DNA of 56,042 nt from an uncultured Clostridia bacterium (GTDB lineage: Bacteria; Bacillota; Clostridia; Oscillospirales; Ruminococcaceae): assembly GCA_946567425.1 (NCBI GenBank), contig CAMNXF010000017.1, forward strand, positions 1 through 56,042, in the 5' to 3' direction. Shown one piece after another: positions 6,886 to 15,836 of the stretch; within the stretch, counting starts at the first letter, position 1, and each line of letters begins with the position of its first letter. Below the pieces are notes generated by a model. It had not been told where the DNA came from, ran no database searches, and was given only the letters and a program-made list of their open reading frames with translations. The translations under genes and the position numbers were made by a program.

Positions 6886-6916
6886 TGCGGTGTCGATTAT
6901 TCGGATCGACACCGCA
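6886..6916 (-). terminator. Terminator of the trp operon
   Basis: A perfect 12-bp stem (TGCGGTGTCGAT/ATCGACACCGCA) around a seven-base loop, followed on the minus strand by a T-rich stretch, lies about 40 bases after the trpA stop. Confidence 0.8.
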
Positions 6917-6957
6917 AATTCATATAACACAAGCAAAGTCCGAGCACTCCGATGCCG

Positions 6958-7734
6958 TCAGTGAACAGCGTCGGTCATAGACTTCACATATTTGTAAATT
7001 TCGTCCGCAGAGTTCTCGCCGTACTTCTCGATAATACGCACGATAGCCGAGCCGACGATAACGCCGTCTGCCAGCTTTGACATCTTCTCCGCCTGTTCGG
7101 GCGTGGAGATACCGAAGCCGATAGCCGCGGGAACGTGCGAGTATTTCTTGACGCTCTCCATAATTGAGACAAGGTCGGTCTTTATCTCGCTGCGAACGCC
7201 CGTAACGCCGAGCGATGAAACTATGTACAAAAAGCCCTCCGCACTCTCGGCAATGGACTTTATGCGTTCCTCGGAGGTCGGCGCTATCATTGAAATTATC
7301 GAAATACCATGCGATCTCGCGATACCGTCCGCCTCCTGCTTCTCCTCGAACGGCATATCGGGGCAGATAAGCCCGTCCACGCCGACCTCCGCGCATTTCG
7401 CGAAAAAGCGGTCGTAGCCGTACTTGAACACGGGGTTAAGGTAGGTCATAAATACCAACGGTATATCCGTTTCCGCGCGGACTCTCGCGGCAAGCTCAAA
7501 CGCCTTGTCGGTGGTCATGCCGTTGGTGAGAGCGCGCACGTCTGCGTTCTGGATAACGGGTCCCTCCGCTATAGGGTCGGAGAACGGTATGCCTATCTCG
7601 ATCAAGTCCGTGCCTGCCTTTACCATTGCCATAATGTTGTCGAACGAGCTTTCGTAGGTGGGGTCTCCTGCCGTAAGAAAGCCGATAAACGCCTTTTTAT
7701 CCGTGAAAGCGCTCTGTATTCTTGAGTTATTCAT
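6958..7734 (-). CDS. trpA: Tryptophan synthase alpha subunit
   Basis: TrpA cleaves indole-3-glycerol phosphate to indole and glyceraldehyde-3-phosphate, passing indole to TrpB. The 258-residue TIM barrel has the normal length. The catalytic glutamate is Glu46 in [11 protein letters not shown]. The position of the second catalytic acid, Asp60 in the Salmonella enzyme, is Glu57 here (DPIAEGP instead of DPLADGP). The phosphate-binding region GFGISTPEQ near 210 and the terminal GSAIVR motif are present. The gene overlaps trpB by eight bases and is the last of the operon before the terminator. Confidence 0.95.
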   Translation of the reverse strand: MNNSRIQSAFTDKKAFIGFLTAGDPTYESSFDNIMAMVKAGTDLIEIGIPFSDPIAEGPVIQNADVRALTNGMTTDKAFELAARVRAETDIPLVFMTYLNPVFKYGYDRFFAKCAEVGVDGLICPDMPFEEKQEADGIARSHGISIISMIAPTSEERIKSIAESAEGFLYIVSSLGVTGVRSEIKTDLVSIMESVKKYSHVPAAIGFGISTPEQAEKMSKLADGVIVGSAIVRIIEKYGENSADEIYKYVKSMTDAVH

Positions 7735-8911
7735 GTAAATCTATCCCCCTATATCTTGCGATTGCCGCAACGTCCTTGTCGCCGCGCCCCGACAGACAGC
7801 ATATTATAATGTCGTCCTTGCTCATTTTCGGCGCTATTTTCATCATATGGGCGACTGCGTGAGCACTCTCGATTGCGCAGATAATTCCCTCGGTACGCGC
7901 GATATACTCAAACGCGTTCACCGCCTCATCGTCCGTCACGGGAACGTACTCCGCGCGTCCGATATCGTGCAGATAAGCGTGCTCCGGACCTATTCCCGGG
8001 TAGTCAAGCCCCGCTGATATTGAGTACACGGGCGCAATCTGCCCGTATTCGTTCTGGCAGAACAGCGACTTCATTCCGTGGAAAATACCGAGTGAACCCG
8101 TCGCGATAGTCGCCGCAGTCTCGCCCGTGTCAACGCCGCGCCCCGCGGCCTCGCAGCCTATCAGCCGCACGTCCTTGTCGTTGATGAAGTTGTAGAACAT
8201 TCCCATGGCGTTCGAGCCGCCGCCCACGCACGCCATAACGGCTGTCGGCAGCTTGCCCTCAAGCTCGAGTATCTGTTCGCGTGCCTCTTTGGAGATAACG
8301 CTTTGGAAGTCGCGGACTATCATCGGGAACGGGTGCGGCCCCATTACCGAGCCGAGAACGTACAGCGTGTCGTCCACGCGCGTAGTCCAGTCGCGCATAG
8401 CCTCGTTCACCGCGTCCTTGAGCGTCATCGTTCCCGTAGTGACAGCGGTCACCTTTGCGCCGAGCAGCTCCATTCTGTACACGTTCAGCGCCTGACGGAC
8501 AGTGTCCTCCTTGCCCATGAACACCTCGCACTCCAAGCCCATAAGCGCCGCAGCGGTCGCCGCCGCAACGCCGTGCTGACCCGCGCCCGTTTCGGCGATA
8601 ATGCGCGTTTTGCCCATTTTCTTCGCCAGCAGACACTGCCCGAGTACGTTGTTGATCTTATGCGAACCGGTGTGGTTCAGGTCCTCGCGTTTAAAGTAAA
8701 TCTTCGCGCCGCCCAAGTCCTTGGTCATCTTATCCGCATAGTAGAGCAGCGACGGTCTGCCCGCGTATTCGCGGTTGAGCTTATCCAGCTCCGCGATAAA
8801 GTCGGAGTCTTTGGAGTAACGCTCATATGCGTCCTCCAGCTTGTGAATTTCGTTCATAAGCGTTTCGGGGATATACTGTCCGCCGAAATCGCCGTATCTT
8901 CCGTTTGACAT
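7727..8911 (-). CDS. trpB: Tryptophan synthase beta subunit
   Basis: TrpB is the PLP enzyme that condenses indole with serine to give tryptophan. It has 394 residues, the usual TrpB1 length. The PLP lysine is Lys85 in HTGSHKINN. The substrate loop ETGAGQHG and the phosphate cradle GGGSNAMG are intact. It starts at ATG 8911, four bases after the flavodoxin-ferredoxin gene, with its ribosome site inside that gene's end. Separation from trpF by six non-trp genes is unusual, but the strand and coupling place it in the same operon. Confidence 0.96.
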   Translation of the reverse strand: MSNGRYGDFGGQYIPETLMNEIHKLEDAYERYSKDSDFIAELDKLNREYAGRPSLLYYADKMTKDLGGAKIYFKREDLNHTGSHKINNVLGQCLLAKKMGKTRIIAETGAGQHGVAAATAAALMGLECEVFMGKEDTVRQALNVYRMELLGAKVTAVTTGTMTLKDAVNEAMRDWTTRVDDTLYVLGSVMGPHPFPMIVRDFQSVISKEAREQILELEGKLPTAVMACVGGGSNAMGMFYNFINDKDVRLIGCEAAGRGVDTGETAATIATGSLGIFHGMKSLFCQNEYGQIAPVYSISAGLDYPGIGPEHAYLHDIGRAEYVPVTDDEAVNAFEYIARTEGIICAIESAHAVAHMMKIAPKMSKDDIIICCLSGRGDKDVAAIARYRGIDLHE

Positions 8912-8915
8912 TTCC

Positions 8916-9692
8916 TCAGATCTTCCTTTCCTCGATATAATCGTCTATCCTGTATTGTACTATAACCTTTTTGCCTATTATCGTTATTGCCTGTTTCGGA
9001 CATCCCGAAAAGCAGCGGTAGCACATCGTGCATCTGTTTCCCGAGAGCGCTCTGCCGTCCTTGATCGTAATATTTCCCATAGGGCATGACCTTTCGCATA
9101 CGCCGCACCCGATACATTTTTCGCCGTCGATTTTCGGGTTTTGCGTGTAATTTTTGGTTTTGCCGTAAAACCACAGCCGCTGCCCGAACAACCCCGCGAG
9201 CCTGTGAAATACGCTGAGCCCGTCGCGCGGCGGTTTTCCGTTTCGGAAACGCTCGGCAGCGCGGTCAATTTTCCTAGCGGCTTGTTCTATTATACGTAAA
9301 TTCTTGTCATGCGGCTTTTTCAACAGCCCCACATCGCCTATGCAGTCAGGCATTTTCAAGTGAAGAGCGCCCGTGACATTAGCGCCGAATTTTTTGAAAA
9401 GCCGTGCCGAAACTCCCGCACCGTCGCCGCTGAACGCCCCCATAGTCGCGATGATGAAAACGCGTTTGCCTTGCCATAACGGTCTGTTATACTCAATAAA
9501 ATCCCGTACTATTTTCGGGATATTGCTGTAATAAACGGGGTACGCGAACACTATCTCACTTTCCTCCGCGACAGCATTGACAGCTAATTTATCCTCTATC
9601 GGAAACATGCGCTCATTCTCACCGAGCTTTTTCATAAAACGCTTTATGCAGTAACGGGTATTTCCTGTTCCGCTGAAATAAATTCCTGTGAT
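8916..9692 (-). CDS. Flavodoxin-ferredoxin fusion (EFR1-type)
   Basis: An N-terminal flavodoxin-like half has the FMN phosphate loop [12 protein letters not shown] and the [10 protein letters not shown] segment. A C-terminal 2[4Fe-4S] ferredoxin follows ([12 protein letters not shown] and [12 protein letters not shown]). The product is probably a cytoplasmic electron carrier of the EFR1 family. The first ATG in frame (9635) lies inside the flavodoxin loop region and would delete it. The frame opens at 9692 with ATC, eight bases after AAAGGAG and one base after the stop of the decayed methyltransferase gene. No ATG, GTG or TTG lies between that point and an in-frame stop upstream. So the gene uses a rare start codon, or has lost its start. 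Redox partner and role are unknown. Confidence 0.75.
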   Translation of the reverse strand: MTGIYFSGTGNTRYCIKRFMKKLGENERMFPIEDKLAVNAVAEESEIVFAYPVYYSNIPKIVRDFIEYNRPLWQGKRVFIIATMGAFSGDGAGVSARLFKKFGANVTGALHLKMPDCIGDVGLLKKPHDKNLRIIEQAARKIDRAAERFRNGKPPRDGLSVFHRLAGLFGQRLWFYGKTKNYTQNPKIDGEKCIGCGVCERSCPMGNITIKDGRALSGNRCTMCYRCFSGCPKQAITIIGKKVIVQYRIDDYIEERKI

Positions 9693-9693
9693 A

Positions 9694-10368
9694 TTATCGC
9701 TCCTTTCCGATGATCAACATCTTATTGTCGTCCTTTTGGAACTCGTAATCCGTGCTGACGATATCGACACCAAAGTCCTTTCGAAAATAGTCGATAACGC
9801 TGCCGATAAGTTCCGTTTTTTCGCGTCAAGATCGACTATCGGAAACACCCGTATTTCCTGCAAACCCGCAGCATTTCGGTCATCGCCGCGATATGGAAAT
9901 CATAACCGAGCGACGTGTATATTAACAGAAAATGCGAGCTCAGCCCGATATCGAAATGACCGTCCTCATACGGCAGTCTGTTCGGCAGCTCATGATAAAC
10001 ATACCGCCTCTCCGTCTTGCTCATGTCGTAGTCATTGAGAAAGCGCCGCATAGCCGACATTCTTACGTTTTCAAGCTCATTAAGGTTCTTTATCCTCGTC
10101 CAAACGTAGTTGTCCTTGTTAAGCCGCGTCTGCTCCATTACCGTAACGCGGACTTCCTCAATACGCCGTTCGATATCGCCGCGCGTGAATTGATATATCG
10201 GGTCGAACGATACCGCGCTGCCGCCGCGCTCGGTAAGCTCGCGGTTAAAGCAGGCGGGACCGTCGCCGAAGCCCGCGATCCTCTTGCGCAGATCGTCCGC
10301 GCTAAGGCAAAACATCTCGCGGTACTCCTGCGCCCCTACGGAACTACTCCGCTAAGCAAAAACGCCAT
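9694..10368 (-). pseudogene. Decayed SAM-dependent methyltransferase-like gene
   Basis: Pieces of one protein lie in different frames on the minus strand. The start reads MAFLLSGVVP and then TAG, where a Trp codon would fit. After a frame change, EYREMFCLSADDLRKRI continues open to RKYG near 9838. Then VFPIVDLDAKK appears in the next frame, and after the A-run near 9815 the third frame gives ELIGSVIDYFRKDFGVDIVS and ends ...KMLIIGKER stop. That is one nonsense change and at least three indels. The class is inferred from LPYEDGHFDIGLSSHFLLIY and MLRVCRKYG, which resemble methyltransferase motifs. It sits between a GNAT gene and the flavodoxin-ferredoxin gene inside the trp operon. Several errors in one short stretch are unlikely to be sequencing artefacts. 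Confidence 0.75.
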
Positions 10369-10373
10369 ATTCA

Positions 10374-10811
10374 TTACCTCTTGCCAAACATCATACGGTA
10401 CCGTGTTTCATGAAACGTTCCGACTATCTCAAATCCAAGCCGCCGATACAGCCGTACCGCGCCCTCGTTCTCAATAAAAACGAACAGGAACACGGGCGTG
10501 TCGGAGCTTCGGATAATGTCGGAAACGAGCGCCGTGCCTATTCCCTTATTTTGGAATTTCGGGAACAGAAACAAATCGTCAAGCTCGGTGCGGTCGAGGT
10601 GCTTTTCCACAAGGATAAACCCCGCAGTCTCGCCGCCGTAAATTATCCGCCGATAGTCGAGAATGCTCCGTGCTATACCGTCCCGAACCTGTGCCAGGAC
10701 TCTCTCGTAATTTATTGTGTTCACGTTTTCGTATTTGTCGATAAGCTCCTTGTTGAGCCGAAAAACCGTTTCAACATCGTCCTCGGCAGCGGGGGAGAGC
10801 ATATATTTCAT
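10374..10811 (-). CDS. GNAT family N-acetyltransferase
   Basis: This 145-residue GNAT-fold protein would transfer an acetyl group from acetyl-CoA to an unknown amine. The acetyl-CoA pyrophosphate loop is FQNKGIGTAL near residues 96-105. The LYRRLGFEIVGTF segment near the end is the typical motif B. It overlaps the hydrolase gene upstream by four bases (ATGA-type), so it is translated with it. It has no known link to tryptophan synthesis, and the substrate cannot be told from sequence. Confidence 0.85.
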   Translation of the reverse strand: MKYMLSPAAEDDVETVFRLNKELIDKYENVNTINYERVLAQVRDGIARSILDYRRIIYGGETAGFILVEKHLDRTELDDLFLFPKFQNKGIGTALVSDIIRSSDTPVFLFVFIENEGAVRLYRRLGFEIVGTFHETRYRMMFGKR

Positions 10812-11893
10812 TGTCCGTCACCGTTATTCGCCAAGCAGTCTGTAAAAAAGCTCTCTATCTGCCCGAGCAGCTCCTCGTTCGGCGTATTGATAAGCCCTCT
10901 GTCGGAGTTTGCGTATATATCCGCAAGCACGTACTCGGGTATTTTGCCGCTGTATTGCTCGTAGACCGTTTTGTATTCCTCGTTAAATTTGTCAATATAT
11001 TCCAGTGCCTCTTCGGTATAGAAAATATTATTGTGACCACCGCCCTCAAGCGTGAGATACTTCACGCTCGGATTGGTGATTTTCTCCTTTTCGGAGATGA
11101 TACTCGATTTGTCGTAGCCGATAGTGCCGTCCTCCGTGCCGTGAATAATTATCACGGGAACGGTCGGCTTGTTTAGTCTGTTTATCCCGTCGACCGCCGT
11201 CAGTCCCGAGTATTGCCCGAACAGCGCCTTGTTGTATGTCCAGATGAACGGATACATCACATAGCGGAAACCGCCCATCATATCTTCCGTCCATTCGAGG
11301 ATCATTTCGATAGCTTCATTGTAGCCCGCAATGCTTGCCGCGCCCGCGATCCTGTGGTTGAAATTCAGTGCCGCCGCGGCAGCGTAGCCGCCCCAGCTAT
11401 GCCCCATAAGGAACACAGGCAGGGAATTGAGCCGCGCGTCGTTCTCCGCAAACGTAAGCGCCGCGTCCAGATCGAGCGCCGACTGCGGAAGTCCGCGCGT
11501 TCCGCTGCCCTCGCTGTAACCGCTGCCCGTTGCGTCATACGCAAATACGCGCCAACCGTTGTCGACAAACCAAATCAGCTCTTTCATATACGCTTCGTGA
11601 CCGCTGCCAATGCCGTGCGCGAACACAAGCAGTCCCTTGTCGTTGTCCGCGCCGTAGATAAAGCCCTTGAGCGTATTGGCGCCCGATTTAAACTTCACTT
11701 CCTCGCGCTGATAGTCGGCTTTGTAGTGCTCGTAGTAATAGTCGACGGTAAACCTCGGGTCGGAGTAATCTCCGCGCGAAAAATTATCCGCCATCATCAC
11801 GGACGTGACGATCATTCCCGCCGCAAAAACAACGACGAGCGCCGCGATAATTATCAGCGTGATTTTCAAGCCGCGTTTTTTCTTTTTAACCAT
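10808..11893 (-). CDS. Membrane-anchored alpha/beta hydrolase
   Basis: A 361-residue protein has a basic N-terminus and one hydrophobic segment (about residues 10-33), so it is probably anchored with its catalytic domain outside. The alpha/beta hydrolase fold shows FAHGIGSG (oxyanion region, ~91-98), the nucleophile Ser166 in GHSWGG, an acid in HGTEDGTIG and the histidine in GGGHNNIF near the end. The family includes esterases and peptidases of the BEM46/serine aminopeptidase type; substrate unknown. It overlaps the phosphoesterase upstream by eight bases and the GNAT gene downstream by four. Confidence 0.85.
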   Translation of the reverse strand: MVKKKKRGLKITLIIIAALVVVFAAGMIVTSVMMADNFSRGDYSDPRFTVDYYYEHYKADYQREEVKFKSGANTLKGFIYGADNDKGLLVFAHGIGSGHEAYMKELIWFVDNGWRVFAYDATGSGYSEGSGTRGLPQSALDLDAALTFAENDARLNSLPVFLMGHSWGGYAAAAALNFNHRIAGAASIAGYNEAIEMILEWTEDMMGGFRYVMYPFIWTYNKALFGQYSGLTAVDGINRLNKPTVPVIIIHGTEDGTIGYDKSSIISEKEKITNPSVKYLTLEGGGHNNIFYTEEALEYIDKFNEEYKTVYEQYSGKIPEYVLADIYANSDRGLINTPNEELLGQIESFFTDCLANNGDGQ

Positions 11894-12419
11894 TACGTCC
11901 CCTTTCTCCGTAAAATTCGATTATCCTTGTTAATGTCAGCGGCGTGAAGCCTATGCAGTCAACGCCGACGTTGTAGTTGTTTGGCAGCATCCCCATTATT
12001 TCGAAAGCCTCGTTGCGGCTGTTATGTATATGACCGAAAAGATGTATTGTGTTCCGATAGTACCCCGGCCACTCCGCGAGAGGGTAGTGGCACATGAACA
12101 CGCGCCGTCCGTTGTCCGCGACTGTTTTTATATCACATATTTCAACAAAATAACGTTCCAAAGCCTTGTTTTTCAGGAATGTGTCATGGTTGCCCTTTAT
12201 CAGGTGGATACGCCCCGTAAGCTGTTCAAGATATGCTTCGGGGTCTTTGCATCTGAATATCAGATCGCCGAGCACATAAATATCGTCATTCGGCTGAACG
12301 ACCGCGCGCCAGTTGGCTATCAGCGCCTTGTCCATTTCTTCAACGTCGGAGAACGGACGGTTCTCGAACGCGATAACATTTGCGTGACCTAAATGCAGAT
12401 CAGCTGTATAATATATCAT
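11886..12419 (-). CDS. Calcineurin-like metallophosphoesterase
   Basis: This 177-residue protein has the metal motifs of the calcineurin-like family in order: DLHLGH at the start, GDLI near 52, GNHD near 77, and CHYP...FGHIHN in the second half. Small stand-alone members hydrolyse phosphodiesters or phosphomonoesters; the substrate is unknown. It overlaps the methyltransferase gene by four bases and the hydrolase by eight, so it belongs to the same transcript as the trp genes. Confidence 0.88.
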   Translation of the reverse strand: MIYYTADLHLGHANVIAFENRPFSDVEEMDKALIANWRAVVQPNDDIYVLGDLIFRCKDPEAYLEQLTGRIHLIKGNHDTFLKNKALERYFVEICDIKTVADNGRRVFMCHYPLAEWPGYYRNTIHLFGHIHNSRNEAFEIMGMLPNNYNVGVDCIGFTPLTLTRIIEFYGERGRNG

Positions 12420-13252
12420 TTGCGCACTCCTTTTGCGAGCAGGAAATCTCCGAATCCCAGCATATTTTTATCTTTGTAGCACTTCAGCTCCAGTGCTTCG
12501 ATCTGCGCCTTTGCGGCGGCGTTTTCGGCAATCTTGTTGTACTGTGTGCGGCTTCCTGAGCACAGGCAGGGTGCCGCGCCGAGTTCAACCCCCGAGAGCC
12601 CACTGTTTGTGAGCAGCGCCGCAAGCTCGTCGGGCTGAAAGAAGTGCTTTTCGGGAGCGGTGCTGCCGCCGAATTTCACGTTCTCGAACGACGGACAATC
12701 GCCCGTTTCGATCACCTCGTTGATGTGCCAATAATCGCCGTTCGCGAAAAAATCCTCGTCCGTTTTGCCGAGGAGGTTTCGGAGAATTCCCCATGTGCTG
12801 TTTACGCTGACCGCGACCGTGCCGCCGCGCCGCGTTACGCGGATAAGCTCCGCGACCGCCTTTTCGCGCTTCTCAGTAATGTATGAGAGCGGAGCGCCAT
12901 AGCAGACCGTAAGCCCGAAGCTCTCGTCAGGGAACGCGCTCAGATCGCGCAGATCGGCGCAGACAAATCCCTCGGCGGCAATGTTGTTTTCGCTGAATTT
13001 CTCCTGCGCAAGCGCAAGCTCGCCGTCCGAGATGTCGCAGAGCGTTACCGCGCAGCCGCGTTTCGCGAACTCCAGTGCGTACCGCCCCGGACCGCTCCCC
13101 GCATCGAGAACGCGTGGTTTTTCCGCAAGCTCATCTTCTATGAACGCAAGGTGGAGCCGGAAGATAAGACGAAAATACTCGTTGGCGTCAAGGCGAGCCC
13201 ATTCGGCTTGAACAGCCGCGTTGAAGTGCCGTTTCACCTTATCGGAAAGCAT
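12416..13252 (-). CDS. Class I SAM-dependent methyltransferase
   Basis: This is a 278-residue Rossmann-fold methyltransferase. Motif I is VLDAGSGPGRYALEFAKRG near residues 45-63, followed by LCDISDGEL (motif II) and FVCADLRDL. LTVCYGAPLSYI and VAELIRVTRRGGTVAVSV complete the core. The C-terminal part is variable and gives no substrate hint. The start overlaps the end of trpF by 14 bases, which makes it the first of six non-trp genes inside the operon. Confidence 0.85.
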   Translation of the reverse strand: MLSDKVKRHFNAAVQAEWARLDANEYFRLIFRLHLAFIEDELAEKPRVLDAGSGPGRYALEFAKRGCAVTLCDISDGELALAQEKFSENNIAAEGFVCADLRDLSAFPDESFGLTVCYGAPLSYITEKREKAVAELIRVTRRGGTVAVSVNSTWGILRNLLGKTDEDFFANGDYWHINEVIETGDCPSFENVKFGGSTAPEKHFFQPDELAALLTNSGLSGVELGAAPCLCSGSRTQYNKIAENAAAKAQIEALELKCYKDKNMLGFGDFLLAKGVRK

Positions 13253-13856
13253 TTCGCACCTCCTTCACCGCCGCGAGTATCTTGTTGCGATCTTTCAGCT
13301 TATCGGTCTCGATACCGCTCGACAGATCTACCCCATACGGTCGAAAATCGCGTACTGTCTGTCCGATATTCTCAGGCGTCAGCCCCCCCGCGAGAAAAAA
13401 CGGAACACGTATCTTAGCAGCGTTGATTAACGAATGATCGAACGCCTTGCCGCTGCCCGTGCCGCTGTCGAGCAGCAGAAAATCCGCACCAAGTTCCTGT
13501 GCGCGCTCAATATCTTCGGCGCATGTCACTTTGACCGCTTTTATAATGGGAACGCCCGTCAGCCCGCGCAGCCGCGCGATATAGTCCGCGTTCTCACTGC
13601 CGTGGCATTGCAGCAGCTCGGCAGCGCCGCTTTTGGCAAACTCCGCAAACTGCTCAACGGGAGCGTTCACCGAAACGGCGACGGACTTTATCTCGGGCGA
13701 GAGCCGCGATTTCAGCCGCAGAGACGTGTCAAGGTCAGTGTTGCGGTGACTTTTCGGGAACATCACAATAAACCCGACATAATCGGGCATTGCCTCATTG
13801 ACGTAGTCAATATCGCACTCGCGGAACATTCCGCACAGTTTAATTTTGGCGCTCAT
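13239..13856 (-). CDS. trpF: Phosphoribosylanthranilate isomerase
   Basis: TrpF performs the Amadori rearrangement of phosphoribosylanthranilate. It is a 205-residue TIM barrel of normal length. The catalytic cysteine is Cys8 in IKLCGM. The general-acid aspartate lies in LLLDSGTGSGKAFD, and FLAGGLTPENI is the phosphate-binding loop. It overlaps trpC by four bases (ATGA). In many Clostridia trpB follows directly; here a methyltransferase overlaps its end instead. Confidence 0.95.
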   Translation of the reverse strand: MSAKIKLCGMFRECDIDYVNEAMPDYVGFIVMFPKSHRNTDLDTSLRLKSRLSPEIKSVAVSVNAPVEQFAEFAKSGAAELLQCHGSENADYIARLRGLTGVPIIKAVKVTCAEDIERAQELGADFLLLDSGTGSGKAFDHSLINAAKIRVPFFLAGGLTPENIGQTVRDFRPYGVDLSSGIETDKLKDRNKILAAVKEVRNAFR

Positions 13857-14635
13857 TTCAGCCCTCTCAATTTGTCGAGCTTAGCCCTCTTGTCGGGAGA
13901 ACGCATAAGCGCCTCGCCGATAAGAGCCGCATTTGCGCCGATTTTACGCAGACTCTCAACGTCGGCGGCATTTGTTATGCCGCTTTCGGACACGAAGATC
14001 CTGTCGGACGGCACAAGCGACCTCAGTCTCGCCGAGTTGTCCGTATCGACCGAAAATGTTTTCAGGTCGCGGTTGTTCACGCCGATTATCTTCGCGCCTA
14101 TCTTGACTGCAGTCTCGATCTCGGTTTCGTCATGCGCTTCAACAAGCGCCGACAGACCCAACGAATGCGCAAGCTCCAGATACTCTTCGAGCTGCTGTTC
14201 GCTCAGGATCGAGCAGATGAGCAGCACCGCCGACGCGCCCAGTATCTTCGCCTCGTAGATCATATATTCGTTGATTGTGAAGTCCTTGCGCAGTACGGGG
14301 ATTTTCACATTTCGAACTATCTCGCGGAGAAATGCGTCGCTGCCCTTGAACCAGAACGGCTCGGTGAGACAGGATATTGCCGCCGCGCCAGCCGCTTCGT
14401 ATTCCTTGGAGATTTGCAAATACGGAAAATCCTCCGCGATTACTCCCTTTGACGGCGAAGCCCTCTTGACCTCGCAGATAAACGAAATTTCGCCGTCAGA
14501 AAGCGCTCTCTCAAACGGAAAACCGTCGTCTGCCGCCATTCTCTCCGCTGCGGAGCGCACCTCCGACAACGGTATTTCGTTCGCTTTTTCGGCAATGCGC
14601 TCGCGCGTTTTTGCCGCGATCTCATCTAAAATCAT
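13853..14635 (-). CDS. trpC: Indole-3-glycerol phosphate synthase
   Basis: TrpC closes the indole ring to give indole-3-glycerol phosphate. The 260-residue barrel shows ICEVKRASPSKG with the catalytic lysine, VLRKDFTINEYMIYEA, the glutamate in LVEAHDETE, and GVNNRDL with FVSESGI. It starts with MILDEIAAKTRERI, typical of the family. It lies nine bases after trpD and overlaps trpF. Confidence 0.96.
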   Translation of the reverse strand: MILDEIAAKTRERIAEKANEIPLSEVRSAAERMAADDGFPFERALSDGEISFICEVKRASPSKGVIAEDFPYLQISKEYEAAGAAAISCLTEPFWFKGSDAFLREIVRNVKIPVLRKDFTINEYMIYEAKILGASAVLLICSILSEQQLEEYLELAHSLGLSALVEAHDETEIETAVKIGAKIIGVNNRDLKTFSVDTDNSARLRSLVPSDRIFVSESGITNAADVESLRKIGANAALIGEALMRSPDKRAKLDKLRGLK

Positions 14636-14644
14636 ATCAACCTC

Positions 14645-15655
14645 TTATTCCAGTTCTTGGGAAATACGCACATAATTTTCCAGAGTTTTCATAGCTGCGC
14701 CGCTATCAATAGTCTCCGCAGCGAGCTTCACACCGTCCGCGATGGATATACCTTTATAAATATGCAGCGCCGCGCCCGCGTTCAGCAGCACGGAATCGCG
14801 CCCCGCCCCCGGTTCGCCCGAGAGTAACTTTCGCGCCAGCTCCGCGTTGAGAGCGGGTTCACCGCCTTTCAGCTCGCTTATATCGTGACGCTGCAAGCCG
14901 AACTGTTCGGGTGTGATCTCATATTCGGTGAACATTCCGTCCTCAAACTCGATCACTGACGTAGGCGCACCGACCGATATTTCGTCCAGCTTATCCTGTC
15001 CGTAAACTGCCATTCCGCGCTTTACGCCGAGTTTTATCAGCGCGTTTGACATAGGTTTCAGCAGCTCGGGTTTGTATACGCCGAGGAGCTGTAAATTTGC
15101 GTGAGCGGGGTTCGTGAGCGGTCCGAGAATGTTGAATACGGTCGTAATGCCGAGCTCCTTGCGGACGGAACCGACATACTTCATCGCGCTGTGGTACTTC
15201 TGCGCGAACATAAAGCACACTCCCACTTCGTCAAGCAGTCTCGCGCACCCCTCGGGCGACACGGAAATATTCACGCCGAGCGCCTCCAGACAGTCAGCTG
15301 CACCGCATTTCGAGGAAGCCGCGCGGTTCCCGTGCTTAGCGATCTTCGCGCCCGCCGCCGCGCAGACAATCCCGGATATTGTCGACACATTAATGGACTG
15401 TGCCCCGTCGCCACCGGTGCCGACGATCTCCATAACATCGCCCGCATACTTCACACGTGTCGCGCAGTCGCGCATTACATACGCGCACGCGGATATCTCG
15501 TCAGCGGTCTCGCTCTTAATGTGCAGCGCCGTGAGGAACCCTGCCGTCTGAGCTGCGGTAGTCGAGCCTGTCATAATCTCGCGTGTGACCTCTTCTGCCT
15601 CGGCGTAGGTCAGATCCTCACCACCGGCTACCTTTATAATTGTCTCTTTAATCAT
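14645..15655 (-). CDS. trpD: Anthranilate phosphoribosyltransferase
   Basis: TrpD joins anthranilate to PRPP. It has 336 residues, the normal length. The pyrophosphate-binding GTGGDGAQSINVST lies near 81-94. AKHGNRAASSKCGAADCLEALG and the NILGPLTNPA motif (the anthranilate site) follow. It is encoded alone rather than fused to trpG. It sits about 180 bases after trpG, the only long gap in the front part of the operon; that gap (15656-15836) is A/T-rich with no supported gene. Confidence 0.96.
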   Translation of the reverse strand: MIKETIIKVAGGEDLTYAEAEEVTREIMTGSTTAAQTAGFLTALHIKSETADEISACAYVMRDCATRVKYAGDVMEIVGTGGDGAQSINVSTISGIVCAAAGAKIAKHGNRAASSKCGAADCLEALGVNISVSPEGCARLLDEVGVCFMFAQKYHSAMKYVGSVRKELGITTVFNILGPLTNPAHANLQLLGVYKPELLKPMSNALIKLGVKRGMAVYGQDKLDEISVGAPTSVIEFEDGMFTEYEITPEQFGLQRHDISELKGGEPALNAELARKLLSGEPGAGRDSVLLNAGAALHIYKGISIADGVKLAAETIDSGAAMKTLENYVRISQELE

Positions 15656-15836
15656 AATAAATTACCTCCGAAATAATGTTTTAAAAAGTTTGAAAAAGCT
15701 CAAAAAAACAATTGTCTAACTAACAAAAAAACGGTTGCTCTCTGCTGCGTTTTTCGTAATTGTAAAAAAATGTACTCAATGCCTCAAAACAGCTTTATAA
15801 TAGTAAAAACAGGAAGCTAAACCGTTTGAGATCAGC

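Noticed and set aside
8916..13252. Genomic island with integrase or defence genes
   Set aside because: The six inserted genes have no recombinase, repeats or att-like ends, and their composition is close to that of the trp genes.
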